A stretch of DNA of 64,000 nt from Granulicella arctica (lineage in GTDB: Bacteria > Acidobacteriota > Terriglobia > Terriglobales > Acidobacteriaceae), in contig NZ_JAGTUT010000001.1 in NCBI RefSeq assembly GCF_025685605.1, positions 1,922,001-1,986,000 on the forward strand. Reading direction: 5' to 3'. The translations under genes were made by a program, and so were the position numbers. Shown here in pieces: positions 24,362-33,226 of this stretch (position 1 is the first letter of the stretch; each line of letters starts with the position of its first letter). Below the pieces are notes generated by a model. That model made no database searches and was not told the origin of the DNA. It saw nothing but the letters and a program-made list of their open reading frames with translations.

Positions 24362-26365
24362 ATGACCTTATTGTGCCGTGCTGTTGCTCTTGCTGTTGCC
24401 GTTTGCTCACTCTCCGCCATGGCACAGGAGAAGCCGGTCGGCAACGATATTCCTCCCTCATTCACGCTGCCGAAGTCTGCGGATCGGATCGTGTTCAAGC
24501 CGGAGTTCGACTATGAGAAGCGGGTGGTAATGGTCCCGATGCGTGACGGGACGAAGCTGTATACGGTGATCGTGATCCCGAAGGGTGCGAAGAACGCGCC
24601 GATTATGCTGACGCGCACCTGCTACAACGCCGCTGCGCGGGCTGCGGCTGCGCGTCCTACATCTGGGAACCCTCCTGCTGCTGCAGCACTGGCTGTCGCT
24701 CCGGGACGTGGGGGCAGTGATCCGGTCAAGGCGGTGTCGCCGCACATGATCGACGAGCTTGGACTGGCGGATGAGATCTTTGTGAAGGCCGGGTACATCC
24801 GGATCTACCAGGATGTTCGCGGCAAGTATGGCTCGGAGGGTGTGTACCTGATGACGCCGCCGCCGGTTGGGCCGTTCAACCCTACGGGTGCGGACGATAC
24901 GACCGATGCGTACGACACGATCGACTGGCTGACGAAGAACCTTCCTGAGAGCAATGGCAAGGTGGGGATGATCGGCTCGTCGTACGAGGGCTACACGGTG
25001 GTGATGGCGCTGCTGCATCCGCACCCGGCGCTGAAGGCAGCGATGCCGGAGAGCCCGATGGTCGATGGCTGGAAGGGCGACGACTGGTTCCACTATGGGG
25101 CGTTCCGCCAGCGGATGCTGGACTACTTCGTGTCGCAGACGGCGGCGCGGGGTGCGGGGCCACGGGTGCCGCGGGAGTACAGGGACGACTACACGGCTTA
25201 CCTCGAAAAGGGGTCTGCGGGGGACTTTGCGCGGTCGATCGGTGAGGATCAGCTCCCGTACTGGCACACCGTCGAACAGCACCCGGCGTATGACGCCTTC
25301 TGGCAGAGCCAGGCGCTCGACAAGCTGGTGAGCGAGCATCCGATTACGGTTCCGACGGTCTGGTTGCAGGGTTTGTGGGACCAGGAGGATATGTGGGGTG
25401 CTATCCACAGCTATCGCGCGCTTGAGCCGAAGGACAAGAACAACACCATGAACTACCTCGTGATGGGGCCGTGGTACCACAGCCAGATCAACCGTGAGGG
25501 GCATGTGATGGGGCCGTTTACGTGGGATGGCGATACGACGGCGGACTTCCGCAATGACGTGATGCTGCCGTTCTTCAATCAGTATCTGAAGGATGGTTCG
25601 CCCAAGGCGGATACGCCGCCGGTGATGATCTACAACACGGGCGAAGATCACTGGGATCGCTTGAAGTCGTGGCCGCTGAGCTGCGATGGAGGATGTGCGA
25701 ACAAGGCGAAGCCGCTGTATCTGACGACGAAGGGTGGCCTCTCCTTCGACGCGCCTGCTGCCGAGGGTGAGAAGTTCGACGAGTACACGTCGGACCCGGC
25801 CAAGCCTGTTCCGTATCTGCCTCGGCCGGTTTCCGGCGAGAAGTGGCGGACGTGGCTGGTGGAGGATCAGCGATTCGTTGATGGACGACCCGACGTGCTG
25901 ACGTATATGACGGAGCCGCTGAAGGTACCGCTTCGGGTGAGCGGGACGCCGGTGGTCAACCTATACGCCTCAACCAGCGGGACGGACAGCGACTGGGTGG
26001 TGAAGGTGATCGACGTCTACCCGGAGGGTCAGGAGAACTCCGCGATGGATGGCTATGAGCTTCCTGTCTCGATGGACATCTTTCGCGGGCGGTATCGGAC
26101 GAGCTTCGAGCATCCTGAGGCGATGAAGCCCGATCAACCGGAGCTGTACAAGTTCGACCTGCCGCAGGTGAACCACATCTTCCAGCCGGGCCATCGGATG
26201 ATGGTGCAGGTGCAGTCAACGCTGTTCCCGTTGTATGACCGCAATCCGCAGAGCTTTGTGCCGAATATCTTCGATGCGAAGGCGGGGGACTATCAAAAGG
26301 CGAAGCAGCGGGTCTGGCATGCAGCGGGGACGGCCAGCTTTATCAGCATGCCGGTGGCGCCTTAG
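24362..26365 (+). CDS. Exported S15/CocE-family hydrolase (alpha-amino acid ester hydrolase-like)
   Basis: A 667-residue secreted serine hydrolase. The signal peptide ends near SAMAQ; the ATG at 24362 was chosen because it gives a standard signal peptide. The catalytic Ser lies in GMIGSSYEGYTVVMAL (GxSYxG), followed by MPESPMVDGWKGDDWFHYG, a sequence typical of alpha-amino acid ester hydrolases. QGLWDQED and the later MNYLVMGPW supply the Asp/His region. The C-terminal third is the jelly-roll (galactose-binding-like) domain of the X-Pro dipeptidyl-peptidase family. Likely acts on acylated amino acids or peptides in the periplasm. The 292 bases upstream show only a possible promoter. Confidence 0.88.
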   Translation: MTLLCRAVALAVAVCSLSAMAQEKPVGNDIPPSFTLPKSADRIVFKPEFDYEKRVVMVPMRDGTKLYTVIVIPKGAKNAPIMLTRTCYNAAARAAAARPTSGNPPAAAALAVAPGRGGSDPVKAVSPHMIDELGLADEIFVKAGYIRIYQDVRGKYGSEGVYLMTPPPVGPFNPTGADDTTDAYDTIDWLTKNLPESNGKVGMIGSSYEGYTVVMALLHPHPALKAAMPESPMVDGWKGDDWFHYGAFRQRMLDYFVSQTAARGAGPRVPREYRDDYTAYLEKGSAGDFARSIGEDQLPYWHTVEQHPAYDAFWQSQALDKLVSEHPITVPTVWLQGLWDQEDMWGAIHSYRALEPKDKNNTMNYLVMGPWYHSQINREGHVMGPFTWDGDTTADFRNDVMLPFFNQYLKDGSPKADTPPVMIYNTGEDHWDRLKSWPLSCDGGCANKAKPLYLTTKGGLSFDAPAAEGEKFDEYTSDPAKPVPYLPRPVSGEKWRTWLVEDQRFVDGRPDVLTYMTEPLKVPLRVSGTPVVNLYASTSGTDSDWVVKVIDVYPEGQENSAMDGYELPVSMDIFRGRYRTSFEHPEAMKPDQPELYKFDLPQVNHIFQPGHRMMVQVQSTLFPLYDRNPQSFVPNIFDAKAGDYQKAKQRVWHAAGTASFISMPVAP

Positions 26366-26380
26366 CGGCCAAGCGAATGG

Positions 26381-26908
26381 CTAGCTGAGGAAGAGATCTT
26401 CGACAGCTAGCCAGTCTTTGACGCGCTTGAAGCCGGTGACGTTGACGTTGTGGTGCGCGTGGTAGAGGATGCCCTCGCCCTGAAACCGGCGAAGCTGGCG
26501 AGGGTTGTCGTCGATGAGGAAGTCTGCGTTGAGGATGCTCTTGTCACCGCAAAAGACGATGTGCGAGGGCTGGATGTAGGGGAAGTGCTTGCCGAGCCAG
26601 CGATATTTGGCTACGAAGGAGGTCGGGACCTCCATGGCGGCGGTGGCGATGAAGACCTCGTAGCGGTCGTGAAGACGCTCGATGACGCGCTGGGCGTGGG
26701 GCATCACGTCGAGGACTTCAAAAAAGTCGTCGGAGCGAAGATAGCTCTCGAGGACGGCGTGCTGATCCTGGGAGACGATGTCCCAGAGCCACTTGCCGTG
26801 GAGTTCGTCCCGGTTGATCTGGCGGGTGTGGTCGCGGTTGTAGCGGAGGATGTGCTCGGCAACGGCGTCGGCCATCACCTCGTCCATATCGATGCAGATG
26901 CGCTTCAC
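26381..26908 (-). CDS. 5'(3')-deoxyribonucleotidase-like HAD phosphatase
   Basis: A 175-residue HAD-superfamily protein. Motif I is CIDMDEVMAD (residues 4-13) with the nucleophile Asp and general acid Asp; motif II is in VFIATAAM, and motif IV is FLIDDNPRQL. This pattern matches the NT5C-type 5' nucleotidase family that dephosphorylates deoxyribonucleoside monophosphates. Cytosolic. It lies 27 bases downstream of the zinc-ribbon gene on the same strand. Substrate preference is inferred from family only. Confidence 0.83.
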   Translation of the reverse strand: MKRICIDMDEVMADAVAEHILRYNRDHTRQINRDELHGKWLWDIVSQDQHAVLESYLRSDDFFEVLDVMPHAQRVIERLHDRYEVFIATAAMEVPTSFVAKYRWLGKHFPYIQPSHIVFCGDKSILNADFLIDDNPRQLRRFQGEGILYHAHHNVNVTGFKRVKDWLAVEDLFLS

Positions 26909-26935
26909 GGGGCCTGTCTTTCCTTGCTGATGCTG

Positions 26936-27715
26936 CTAGAGCGAACGGATGATGGAAGCGGCGATGCTTTCGACGGGAACGGTTTTGCGCTGCGGAGCGT
27001 CGCGGGCCGGGTCGTAGTAGAGGAGGCGGCCACAGGATTCGCAGGTCATCATGTCGTCATCGTTGCTGCGATCGCGGAGGTCGTTCCAACGCTGGGGGCG
27101 GACCATCATCTGGCAGGCCATGCACTTCTGGTTGACGGCCTCGGCGACGGCGGTTCCCTTACCCTTGGCGATGCGGTCGTAGGTGGAGAGAGCGGCTTCA
27201 CTGATCTGCGGGCGGAGTGCCTGACGGGCCGTGTCGACGGTAGCCAGAGCGACTTTGTCGGCGGCTACGGTTTCGGCGGCGCGGATTCGTTCGCGGTCGA
27301 GGATCTTGCCGGCGTCCGAGACGGCGTCGTCGGCGAGCTTGCGCTGACCTTCAAGTCCCTCGCTGCGCTCCATGGAGTCGAGTTCAGCATCTTCGAGGCG
27401 GCTGACTTCGCCCTGCTCGAAGGCGATCTGATGTTCGAAGGCAGTGACCTGTACGGTCGTGGTGGCGAGGTCGAGCTGCTTGCGGATGCGGTCGGCTTTG
27501 GCCTTGTGGTCCTTGATGTCGGATTCCTGGCTGCGGCGCAGGACCTCCTCTTTGGTAATCAGTTCGACTATTACGGCACGCTGGCCCTGTACGGATTTCA
27601 GCGTGGCTTCGAGGCTGGCGACGAGTTTGGGCAGGGCTACCAACTCATCGCGGAGGCGCTTGGCCTCGATATCGTGGGTCTGGAGAATCATCAGCTTTTC
27701 AAGGTCTGGGTGCAT
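26936..27715 (-). CDS. Zinc-ribbon coiled-coil protein (CT398-like)
   Basis: A 259-residue protein made of a long coiled coil (about residues 1-185, MHPDLEKLMILQTHDIEAK onward, rich in Glu, Lys and Leu heptads) and a C-terminal zinc ribbon with CMAC and CESCG. This is the architecture of the CT398/zf-RING_7 family, conserved in many bacteria without a settled function. I chose the ATG at 27715, preceded by GAGG; longer in-frame starts up to 27919 would add a basic stretch not found in the family. It shares a 246-base divergent gap with the pseudokinase gene. Confidence 0.85.
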   Translation of the reverse strand: MHPDLEKLMILQTHDIEAKRLRDELVALPKLVASLEATLKSVQGQRAVIVELITKEEVLRRSQESDIKDHKAKADRIRKQLDLATTTVQVTAFEHQIAFEQGEVSRLEDAELDSMERSEGLEGQRKLADDAVSDAGKILDRERIRAAETVAADKVALATVDTARQALRPQISEAALSTYDRIAKGKGTAVAEAVNQKCMACQMMVRPQRWNDLRDRSNDDDMMTCESCGRLLYYDPARDAPQRKTVPVESIAASIIRSL

Positions 27716-27961
27716 CGTCTCTACCTCGTCAGTCCGATTCGTTTCGGGAAAGTTCTGCGAAAGATCGAAGTCTAGCATCATGGTACGTCCGGAGCGAGGA
27801 AGAGGACGGCGAAAGGCGATTGAGAAGCGCCTCCCGATGGACCATAATAGACGGAGCATTCGGCTCGCCTTAAGGGCGCTGTCGCGTTCTGTACCTTTGC
27901 TTTCCTTGCCTCGCGGCATTCTCCTTTGCCACCAACTTTTTCCCAGGAGTGGACACGACCT

Positions 27962-29383
27962 ATGCGCCTTTGGAGCGAATACGAAGGAACGACTATTGCG
28001 GAAGCCTATCCAATCGAGAAGCTTATCCGCCCGGAGGGCCGCAGCGCCTTTTTTTCAACTTCAAACGGAACTGGCACGCCGGCGGTCATCCGGCTGATCG
28101 AATCGATCAATGACGAGTCCGAGATTCTGAGCCGCTGGAAGACCGTGGCAGATCTCAAAGATGCGCACCTGATTACGCTGAAGAAGTTCGGTCAGACGAT
28201 CTTTGAGGGCACGCCGCTGATCTATGTGCTGATGGAGACCTCGGAGGCGGACCTTTCCGGAATTCTTAAGGAGCGAACGCTTACCACGGAGGAGACGCGC
28301 GAGATCGCGACGAGTCTTGTTGGAGCGCTGCAGACGCTGCACGCGTCGGATATCGTTCACGAGCATGTGGAACCTTCGAACGTGATGGCAACGGGCGAAG
28401 AGGTGAAGCTGCGAAGTGATTGCATTCGCGAGGCTCCTGAGGGCGAGGAAGGGCTCGCTGCGAGGAAGCAGGACGTTCACGATCTGGCGGTAGTGCTGCT
28501 ACAGGCGCTGACCAATCGTAAGAGCCTGGACGGCATCGATGGAAAACGACTGCCCGCACCGTTCGACCAGATTATTCGGAACGGCATGAGTGGCGGATGG
28601 GGATTGGCGCAGATTGCTGCGGCTCTCAATCCTCCGGTAGCGAAACCGCCTGTAACGCCTGCTGTCAGGACGCCAATGGTGACCACCGCGGCTACGGCAG
28701 GCACCGCGCAGGCGCAACAAATTCCGTTGGCCATTCCGCGTGCTACTGAGCAGACGGCATGGAGCGGCAAGCGCCCTGAACCGACGAAGGAGACGACTGG
28801 CGTGCAGGCTGCGGCTCCCGTGCTGGAGCGACCGGTGATGCAGCGTGATCGCATCACTGTGCCCGTGGTGGATGAAGAGACACGCCGACGCCGGTTGTGG
28901 ATCGCAATTGCACCGGTGGTGATCGTTGTAGCCGCAGCATTGGGATGGCATTTTTTCCATAAGGCGGCTGCTCCCACTGAATCTTCACAGCCAATTACGA
29001 CACTGTCTGAGGTAGCTCCACCCAATGCGGCCCCTGCGGCGCCGCCGACAGTGACAAAGGCGCCGCAGGCGGATACGTCCGCGCCAGTAACTCCGGTTGC
29101 TGCAGACGCACAGCATCCGTGGCGCGTGGTGGCGTACACCTACAATCGGCAGGACCAGGCGCAGCATAAGGCTGACACCATTGCACAGCATGACGCGGCT
29201 CTGCGACCGGAGGTGTTCCGTCCTTCGGGGACCGGGTCGTTTATGGTGACCGTTGGTGGAGCGATGACGCGGGATGAAGCGGTGGCATTTCGGCAGAAGG
29301 CCCAGAGCGAAGGCCTGCCACGCGACATCTACATCCAGAACTACGAGAGTCGTGAGCAGCGGCGAGCGCGTCGCGGCCGCTAA
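27962..29383 (+). CDS. Pseudokinase-SPOR membrane fusion protein
   Basis: A 473-residue protein with three parts. Residues about 1-200 follow a protein-kinase-like plan: AVIRLIES instead of the VAIK lysine strand, VLMETSEADLSGIL as hinge, and IVHEHVEPSNVMAT in place of the HRDLKPxN catalytic loop. The catalytic Asp is His and no DFG is seen, so it should be catalytically dead. A Pro/Ala linker leads to one membrane helix (LWIAIAPVVIVVAAALGWHFF), and the C-terminal region WRVVAYTYNRQDQAQ to LPRDIYIQNY looks like a SPOR domain, which binds denuded septal peptidoglycan. Start at 27962 has AGGAG upstream. Possibly links envelope or division state to a cytosolic partner; this is inference. Confidence 0.72.
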   Translation: MRLWSEYEGTTIAEAYPIEKLIRPEGRSAFFSTSNGTGTPAVIRLIESINDESEILSRWKTVADLKDAHLITLKKFGQTIFEGTPLIYVLMETSEADLSGILKERTLTTEETREIATSLVGALQTLHASDIVHEHVEPSNVMATGEEVKLRSDCIREAPEGEEGLAARKQDVHDLAVVLLQALTNRKSLDGIDGKRLPAPFDQIIRNGMSGGWGLAQIAAALNPPVAKPPVTPAVRTPMVTTAATAGTAQAQQIPLAIPRATEQTAWSGKRPEPTKETTGVQAAAPVLERPVMQRDRITVPVVDEETRRRRLWIAIAPVVIVVAAALGWHFFHKAAAPTESSQPITTLSEVAPPNAAPAAPPTVTKAPQADTSAPVTPVAADAQHPWRVVAYTYNRQDQAQHKADTIAQHDAALRPEVFRPSGTGSFMVTVGGAMTRDEAVAFRQKAQSEGLPRDIYIQNYESREQRRARRGR

Positions 29384-29429
29384 CACAGCGCACAGCCACA
29401 AGCACGCGGCTGTAAGTTTGCACTAGAAT

Positions 29430-29460
29430 CACGGGGCAGATGAAGAGAGGTTGCCCCGTG
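29430..29460 (+). promoter_or_regulatory. Inverted repeat around the GH13 translation start
   Basis: Arms CACGGGGCA (29430-29438) and TGCCCCGTG (29452-29460) are perfectly complementary. The loop contains AGAGAGG, a ribosome-binding-like sequence, and the second arm contains the GTG start candidate at 29458; an ATG at 29440 is in the loop. The hairpin could modulate translation. Chance occurrence cannot be excluded. Confidence 0.4.
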
Positions 29461-31254
29461 AAGAAACTCCCCACAGTATTCGTACTAGCGATCAGTCTAG
29501 GTTTCGGCATCCTTATGACTGCAGGCGTGCGTGCCACAGCGCAGGCGACCTCTATGCCGAAAGACACAGCAACCATGACAATGATGAATGGCTACCAGCC
29601 GACGTGGTGGAAGGAGGCGGTGGTCTACCAGGTATATCCGCGCTCGTTTAAAGACTCGAACGGCGACGGGATAGGTGACCTCAAGGGAATTACGTCCAAG
29701 CTGGACTACATCCGAGGGCTGGGTGTGAATGTCATCTGGCTTAGTCCGCACTTCGACTCGCCGAATGCTGACAATGGATATGACATCCGCGACTACCGCA
29801 AGGTGATGACGGAGTTTGGCACCATGGCAGACTTCGACGCGATGCTGGCTGGCATCAAGCAGCGGCACATGCGCTTGATCATCGATCTGGTCGTAAACCA
29901 TACGTCGGACGAACATCGGTGGTTTGAAGAGAGTAAGAAGTCGAAGGACAATCCGTACCGCGATTACTATCTCTGGCGTCCTGCGAAGAATGGTGTTGAA
30001 GGTCAGCCACCGAATAACTACACGTCCTTCTTTTCTGGCTCTGCATGGAAGTATGACCCAACTACTAAGGAATACTACCTTCACTATTTCGCAGAGAAGC
30101 AGCCCGATCTGAACTGGGATAATCCTAAGGTTCGGAACGAGGTGTATGGGTTGATGAGGTTCTGGCTGGATAAGGGTGTGGATGGGTTTCGGATGGATGT
30201 TATTCCGTTTATATCGAAGGATCAGAGCTTTCCGGACCTGCCTGCTGGTGTGCTGAAGGAAGATGTCTATGCTGCTGGGCCTCATCTGCATGACTACCTG
30301 CAGGAGATGAATCGCGAGGTGCTTTCTAAGTACGATGTAATGACTGTAGGTGAGGCGCTCGGTATCTCGCTGGCGCAGACGCCGACGATTGTTGACGACC
30401 GTCGTCATGAATTAAATATGGTCTTCCAGTTCGATATCGGGCGTATCGATAAGACAGATGGTACGTGGCATCCCTATAAGTTGCAGGATATGAAGGCTAT
30501 TTACCGGAAGTTCGATGAGGGTCTCGATAAGCATAGCTGGAACACGGTGTATCTCTCGAATCACGATAGTCCTCGAGTAGTTTCTCGCTTTGGCGACGAC
30601 TCGCCGGAGTATCGAGTTGCTTCTGCAAAGCTGCTGGCTACGCTGCTGCTGACGCAGAAGGGAACGCCATTTATGTACCAGGGCGACGAGTTAGGTATGA
30701 CAGACTTTCCATTTACCGATATTAAGCAGTTCGACGACATCGAGGTCAAAAATGCCTATAAGTCGATGGTGCTGACGCATAAGACGGCCGAGGATGTTTT
30801 TATTGCGAATCTTCGGCATACGAGCCGTGATAATGCGCGAACTCCCATGCAGTGGGATAACTCCCCTGAGGGTGGATTTAGCAGCAACTCAAAGCCATGG
30901 CTTGCAGTAAATCCTAACTACGCGACGATCAATGCAAAGCAGGAGTTAGACGATCCACGTTCTGTGTATCACTATTTCCAAGAGATGATTGCTCTGCGTC
31001 ACAGTGACCCGGCTTTGGTATATGGAGACTATAAGGACCTTGATCCGCAAAATGCTGATGTATTTGCATATACAAGGGTGATGGGTACTAAGCGCTATTT
31101 AGTCGTTATGAATTTTTCTACCAAGCCAATTGCTTATACGGTTCCTGATGGTATCAAGGCTGGGCATCTTGCGATCTCTAATATCAATGCGACCGAAGAA
31201 AATACCTCGACCCTAAACCTTAAGGGCTGGGAAGCCCGCGTTTATACCTACTAA
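29440..31254 (+). CDS. Secreted GH13 alpha-glucosidase
   Basis: A 604-residue (or 598 from the GTG at 29458) glycoside hydrolase of family 13, the oligo-1,6-glucosidase/alpha-glucosidase group. A signal peptide (KKLPTVFVLAISLGFGILM) precedes WWKEAVVYQVYPRSFKDSNGDGIGDLKGI. The four conserved regions are visible: DLVVNHTSDEH, GVDGFRMDVI with the nucleophile Asp, MTVGEALG with the acid Glu, and YLSNHDSPR with the stabilising Asp. NARTPMQWD and a C-terminal beta domain follow. It acts outside the cytoplasm on maltose- or isomaltose-type sugars. Codons from about 30100 onward are richer in A/T at third positions than in neighbouring genes. Transcription ends at a strong hairpin at 31270-31295. Confidence 0.92.
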   Translation: MKRGCPVKKLPTVFVLAISLGFGILMTAGVRATAQATSMPKDTATMTMMNGYQPTWWKEAVVYQVYPRSFKDSNGDGIGDLKGITSKLDYIRGLGVNVIWLSPHFDSPNADNGYDIRDYRKVMTEFGTMADFDAMLAGIKQRHMRLIIDLVVNHTSDEHRWFEESKKSKDNPYRDYYLWRPAKNGVEGQPPNNYTSFFSGSAWKYDPTTKEYYLHYFAEKQPDLNWDNPKVRNEVYGLMRFWLDKGVDGFRMDVIPFISKDQSFPDLPAGVLKEDVYAAGPHLHDYLQEMNREVLSKYDVMTVGEALGISLAQTPTIVDDRRHELNMVFQFDIGRIDKTDGTWHPYKLQDMKAIYRKFDEGLDKHSWNTVYLSNHDSPRVVSRFGDDSPEYRVASAKLLATLLLTQKGTPFMYQGDELGMTDFPFTDIKQFDDIEVKNAYKSMVLTHKTAEDVFIANLRHTSRDNARTPMQWDNSPEGGFSSNSKPWLAVNPNYATINAKQELDDPRSVYHYFQEMIALRHSDPALVYGDYKDLDPQNADVFAYTRVMGTKRYLVVMNFSTKPIAYTVPDGIKAGHLAISNINATEENTSTLNLKGWEARVYTY

Positions 31255-31269
31255 GAAGGTGCAAATAAA

Positions 31270-31295
31270 AAGCGTCCAGCATTTGCTGGACGCTT
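31270..31295. terminator. Bidirectional terminator
   Basis: Perfect 12-base arms AAGCGTCCAGCA (31270-31281) and TGCTGGACGCTT (31284-31295) with a tiny loop, flanked by an A-run on the left and CTTATT on the right. It lies between the convergent GH13 gene and the small exported protein gene and could terminate both. Confidence 0.85.
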
Positions 31296-31316
31296 CTTAT
31301 TGAGAGAGCCAAGTGC

Positions 31317-31691
31317 CTAGTAGGGGCGAGGACCGCCGGGTCCACCACCGAGAATGTGCTGGATGCCCATGTTGTAACCACGGCGAAAGGCGTCGCGATA
31401 ATCATGGCGTACATTGCCCGGTACGTTTGGATGGCGGAACTCGTCGCGATTATTCACGTTAGGGGGACGGTGATTTTCGATGTCCTTGCGGGCACCTTCG
31501 ATTCCGTCATGAAACCCCTGCCGCTGAAACTCGCGATATTCGCCGGGGGGCTGGTCCCATCCGCCACCTGGACCTTGGCCATAGCCTGGAGGTGGCCCCT
31601 GGGGAGGGCCATACTGTTGCGCGACGGCGAAGCCGGTACTGCCGAGGAGTGCGAGTGCCAATGCTGGTGCTGCAAACCTTGCGTGTTTCAT
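31317..31691 (-). CDS. Small exported Gly/Pro-rich protein
   Basis: A 124-residue protein with a Sec signal peptide (MKHARFAAPALALALLG, cut near AVAQ), then a Gly/Pro/Gln-rich stretch QQYGPPQGPPPGYGQGPGGG, and a conserved-looking C-terminal half with EFQRQGFHDGIEGARKD and YRDAFRRGYNMGIQHIL, two repeats of an F/Y-x-x-G-(x)-x-x-G pattern. The ATG at 31691 was chosen because AAAGGAA precedes it. No function known. Convergent with the GH13 gene and sharing its terminator. Confidence 0.65.
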   Translation of the reverse strand: MKHARFAAPALALALLGSTGFAVAQQYGPPQGPPPGYGQGPGGGWDQPPGEYREFQRQGFHDGIEGARKDIENHRPPNVNNRDEFRHPNVPGNVRHDYRDAFRRGYNMGIQHILGGGPGGPRPY

Positions 31692-31786
31692 GGGTATTCC
31701 TTTCGGACTCACCTCGTAGGATGAATCGCTTCGCGCGCCTGTTGTCTAAGACCCACATACCGATCCATAGTTGTTGCGGCGCGAGT

Positions 31787-32821
31787 TTATACGGGCTTGG
31801 GGTTACGCTCCTGGAACTGACGCTGGTGCCAGTAGGGATAGGCGACGGGCACTTCACTGGCTGCATCGAGCGCTGCGATCTGCTCGGTCGAGAGCTTCCA
31901 GCCAACAGCGCCGAGATTGGCTTTCAGTTGTTGTTCGTTGCGTGCCCCGATGATAAGTGTCGAAACGGTGGGCCGCTGCAACAGCCAGTTAAGGGCGATC
32001 TGAGGAACGGTTTTGCCCGTCTCTTTCGCGATGAGATCAATCGCATCCACGACTTTGTAGAGGTACTCGTTATCTGGCTGCGGTCCGCCATCGACGACTA
32101 CCTTGGTGTTGAGGCGGCTATCGGCGGGGAGGGGCTGGCCACGACGAATTTTGCCGGTGAGGCGGCCCCACCCAAGTGGCGACCAGACGAGCGCGCCGAT
32201 GCCCTGGTCGAGTGCAAGCGGCATTAACTCCCACTCGTAGTCGCGACCGACGAGCGAGTAGTAGACCTGATGACCGACGTACTTTGACCAGCCGTAGCGC
32301 TCGCTGACGGAGAGGGATTTCATCAGGTGCCAGCCTGAGAAGTTGGAGCACGCGATGTACCGGACTTTGCCTTCGCGGACGAATCGGTCGAGGGTGTTGA
32401 GCGTCTCGTCGATCGGGGTTGTGGCGTCGAAGCCGTGGAGGTGGTAGACATCGACGTAGTCCGTGTTGAGGCGCTTGAGGCTGTTCTCGAGTGACTGGAT
32501 GAGGTGGTATCGACTTGAGCCAACATCATTCGGACCATTACCGAAACGGAAGGTCGCCTTCGTGGAGATGAGCACATCTTCACGTTTCAGATGGGAGAGC
32601 GCTTTGCCTAGAGCCGTTTCGCTTGAGCCGTTGGAGTAGATGTCGGCGGTGTCGAAGAAGTTGACGCCAGCCTCCATGCAGATGTCGACGATGCGAATTG
32701 CCTCATCCTGCGTCGTCTGAGACCACGCCTTGAAGAACTCGTTGTCTGCGCCGAATGTTCCTGCACCGAAGCAGAGCTCCGGAACTTTGAATCCTGATCT
32801 GCCTAGCTGTCTATATTCCAT
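31787..32821 (-). CDS. Aldo/keto reductase
   Basis: A 344-residue NADP(H)-dependent oxidoreductase with TIM-barrel fold. Seen are YRQLGRSGFKVPELCFGAGTFG, NFFDTADIYSNGSSE with catalytic Asp and Tyr, VLISTKATFRFG with the Lys, YVDVYHLHGFDATTP with His, VRYIACSNFSGW, and the cofactor-binding STLIIGARNEQQL near the end. Resembles the YajO/PhoV-like (AKR11-type) group, which reduces various carbonyls; substrate unknown. Divergent from the small Cys/His protein gene at 32901. Confidence 0.9.
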   Translation of the reverse strand: MEYRQLGRSGFKVPELCFGAGTFGADNEFFKAWSQTTQDEAIRIVDICMEAGVNFFDTADIYSNGSSETALGKALSHLKREDVLISTKATFRFGNGPNDVGSSRYHLIQSLENSLKRLNTDYVDVYHLHGFDATTPIDETLNTLDRFVREGKVRYIACSNFSGWHLMKSLSVSERYGWSKYVGHQVYYSLVGRDYEWELMPLALDQGIGALVWSPLGWGRLTGKIRRGQPLPADSRLNTKVVVDGGPQPDNEYLYKVVDAIDLIAKETGKTVPQIALNWLLQRPTVSTLIIGARNEQQLKANLGAVGWKLSTEQIAALDAASEVPVAYPYWHQRQFQERNPKPV

Positions 32822-32900
32822 AGTAGTTTCGATGATCCGGGCAGGGAAGGAGATGCGGCGAAGGTAAAGTTTTCACAGAGTTGCTCGCTATGATGGAGCC

Positions 32901-33176
32901 ATGACAGATTTGTTTTCCTTTGCGGGAGCAACGGCGGAAGCTTCGGAAGAGATGGTGGAAGCTGCACCGGAGCGGGCCGTGACGGCTGCCCTTTTTGGCG
33001 ACGAGCCCGAGTTGCCGCCAACGTGGAGCGAGGGAAGCGAGGTCTTTCACACTACCGAGAAGTGCAATCGCCTGCACGCAATTCGGAGAAATAATCGAAT
33101 TACGGGCAAGCCGGGCGTGAAGATGCGGCTGTGCTTCAACTGCGAAGACATTATCCGCACGAAACGCTCAGGCTAG
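32901..33176 (+). CDS. Small protein with putative Cys/His metal site
   Basis: A 91-residue soluble protein. The N-terminal half is acidic and Ala-rich; the C-terminal half reads TTEKCNRLHAIRRNNRITG and MRLCFNCEDIIRTK, so C-x3-H and C-x2-C could bind zinc. I do not recognise a named family. The reading frame has normal codon bias, unlike the opposite-strand frame over the same bases. The protein sits between an aldo/keto reductase and a small membrane protein and starts 79 bases from the former. Role unknown. Confidence 0.6.
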   Translation: MTDLFSFAGATAEASEEMVEAAPERAVTAALFGDEPELPPTWSEGSEVFHTTEKCNRLHAIRRNNRITGKPGVKMRLCFNCEDIIRTKRSG

Positions 33177-33226
33177 TACAGTCTCTGCATCAGATACGGA
33201 TATCTAAGAGATATCTGGAGAATGTG

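Noticed and set aside
26450..27775. 441-residue open frame on the plus strand
   Set aside because: Antisense to the nucleotidase and zinc-ribbon genes, both with good motifs; no domain seen.
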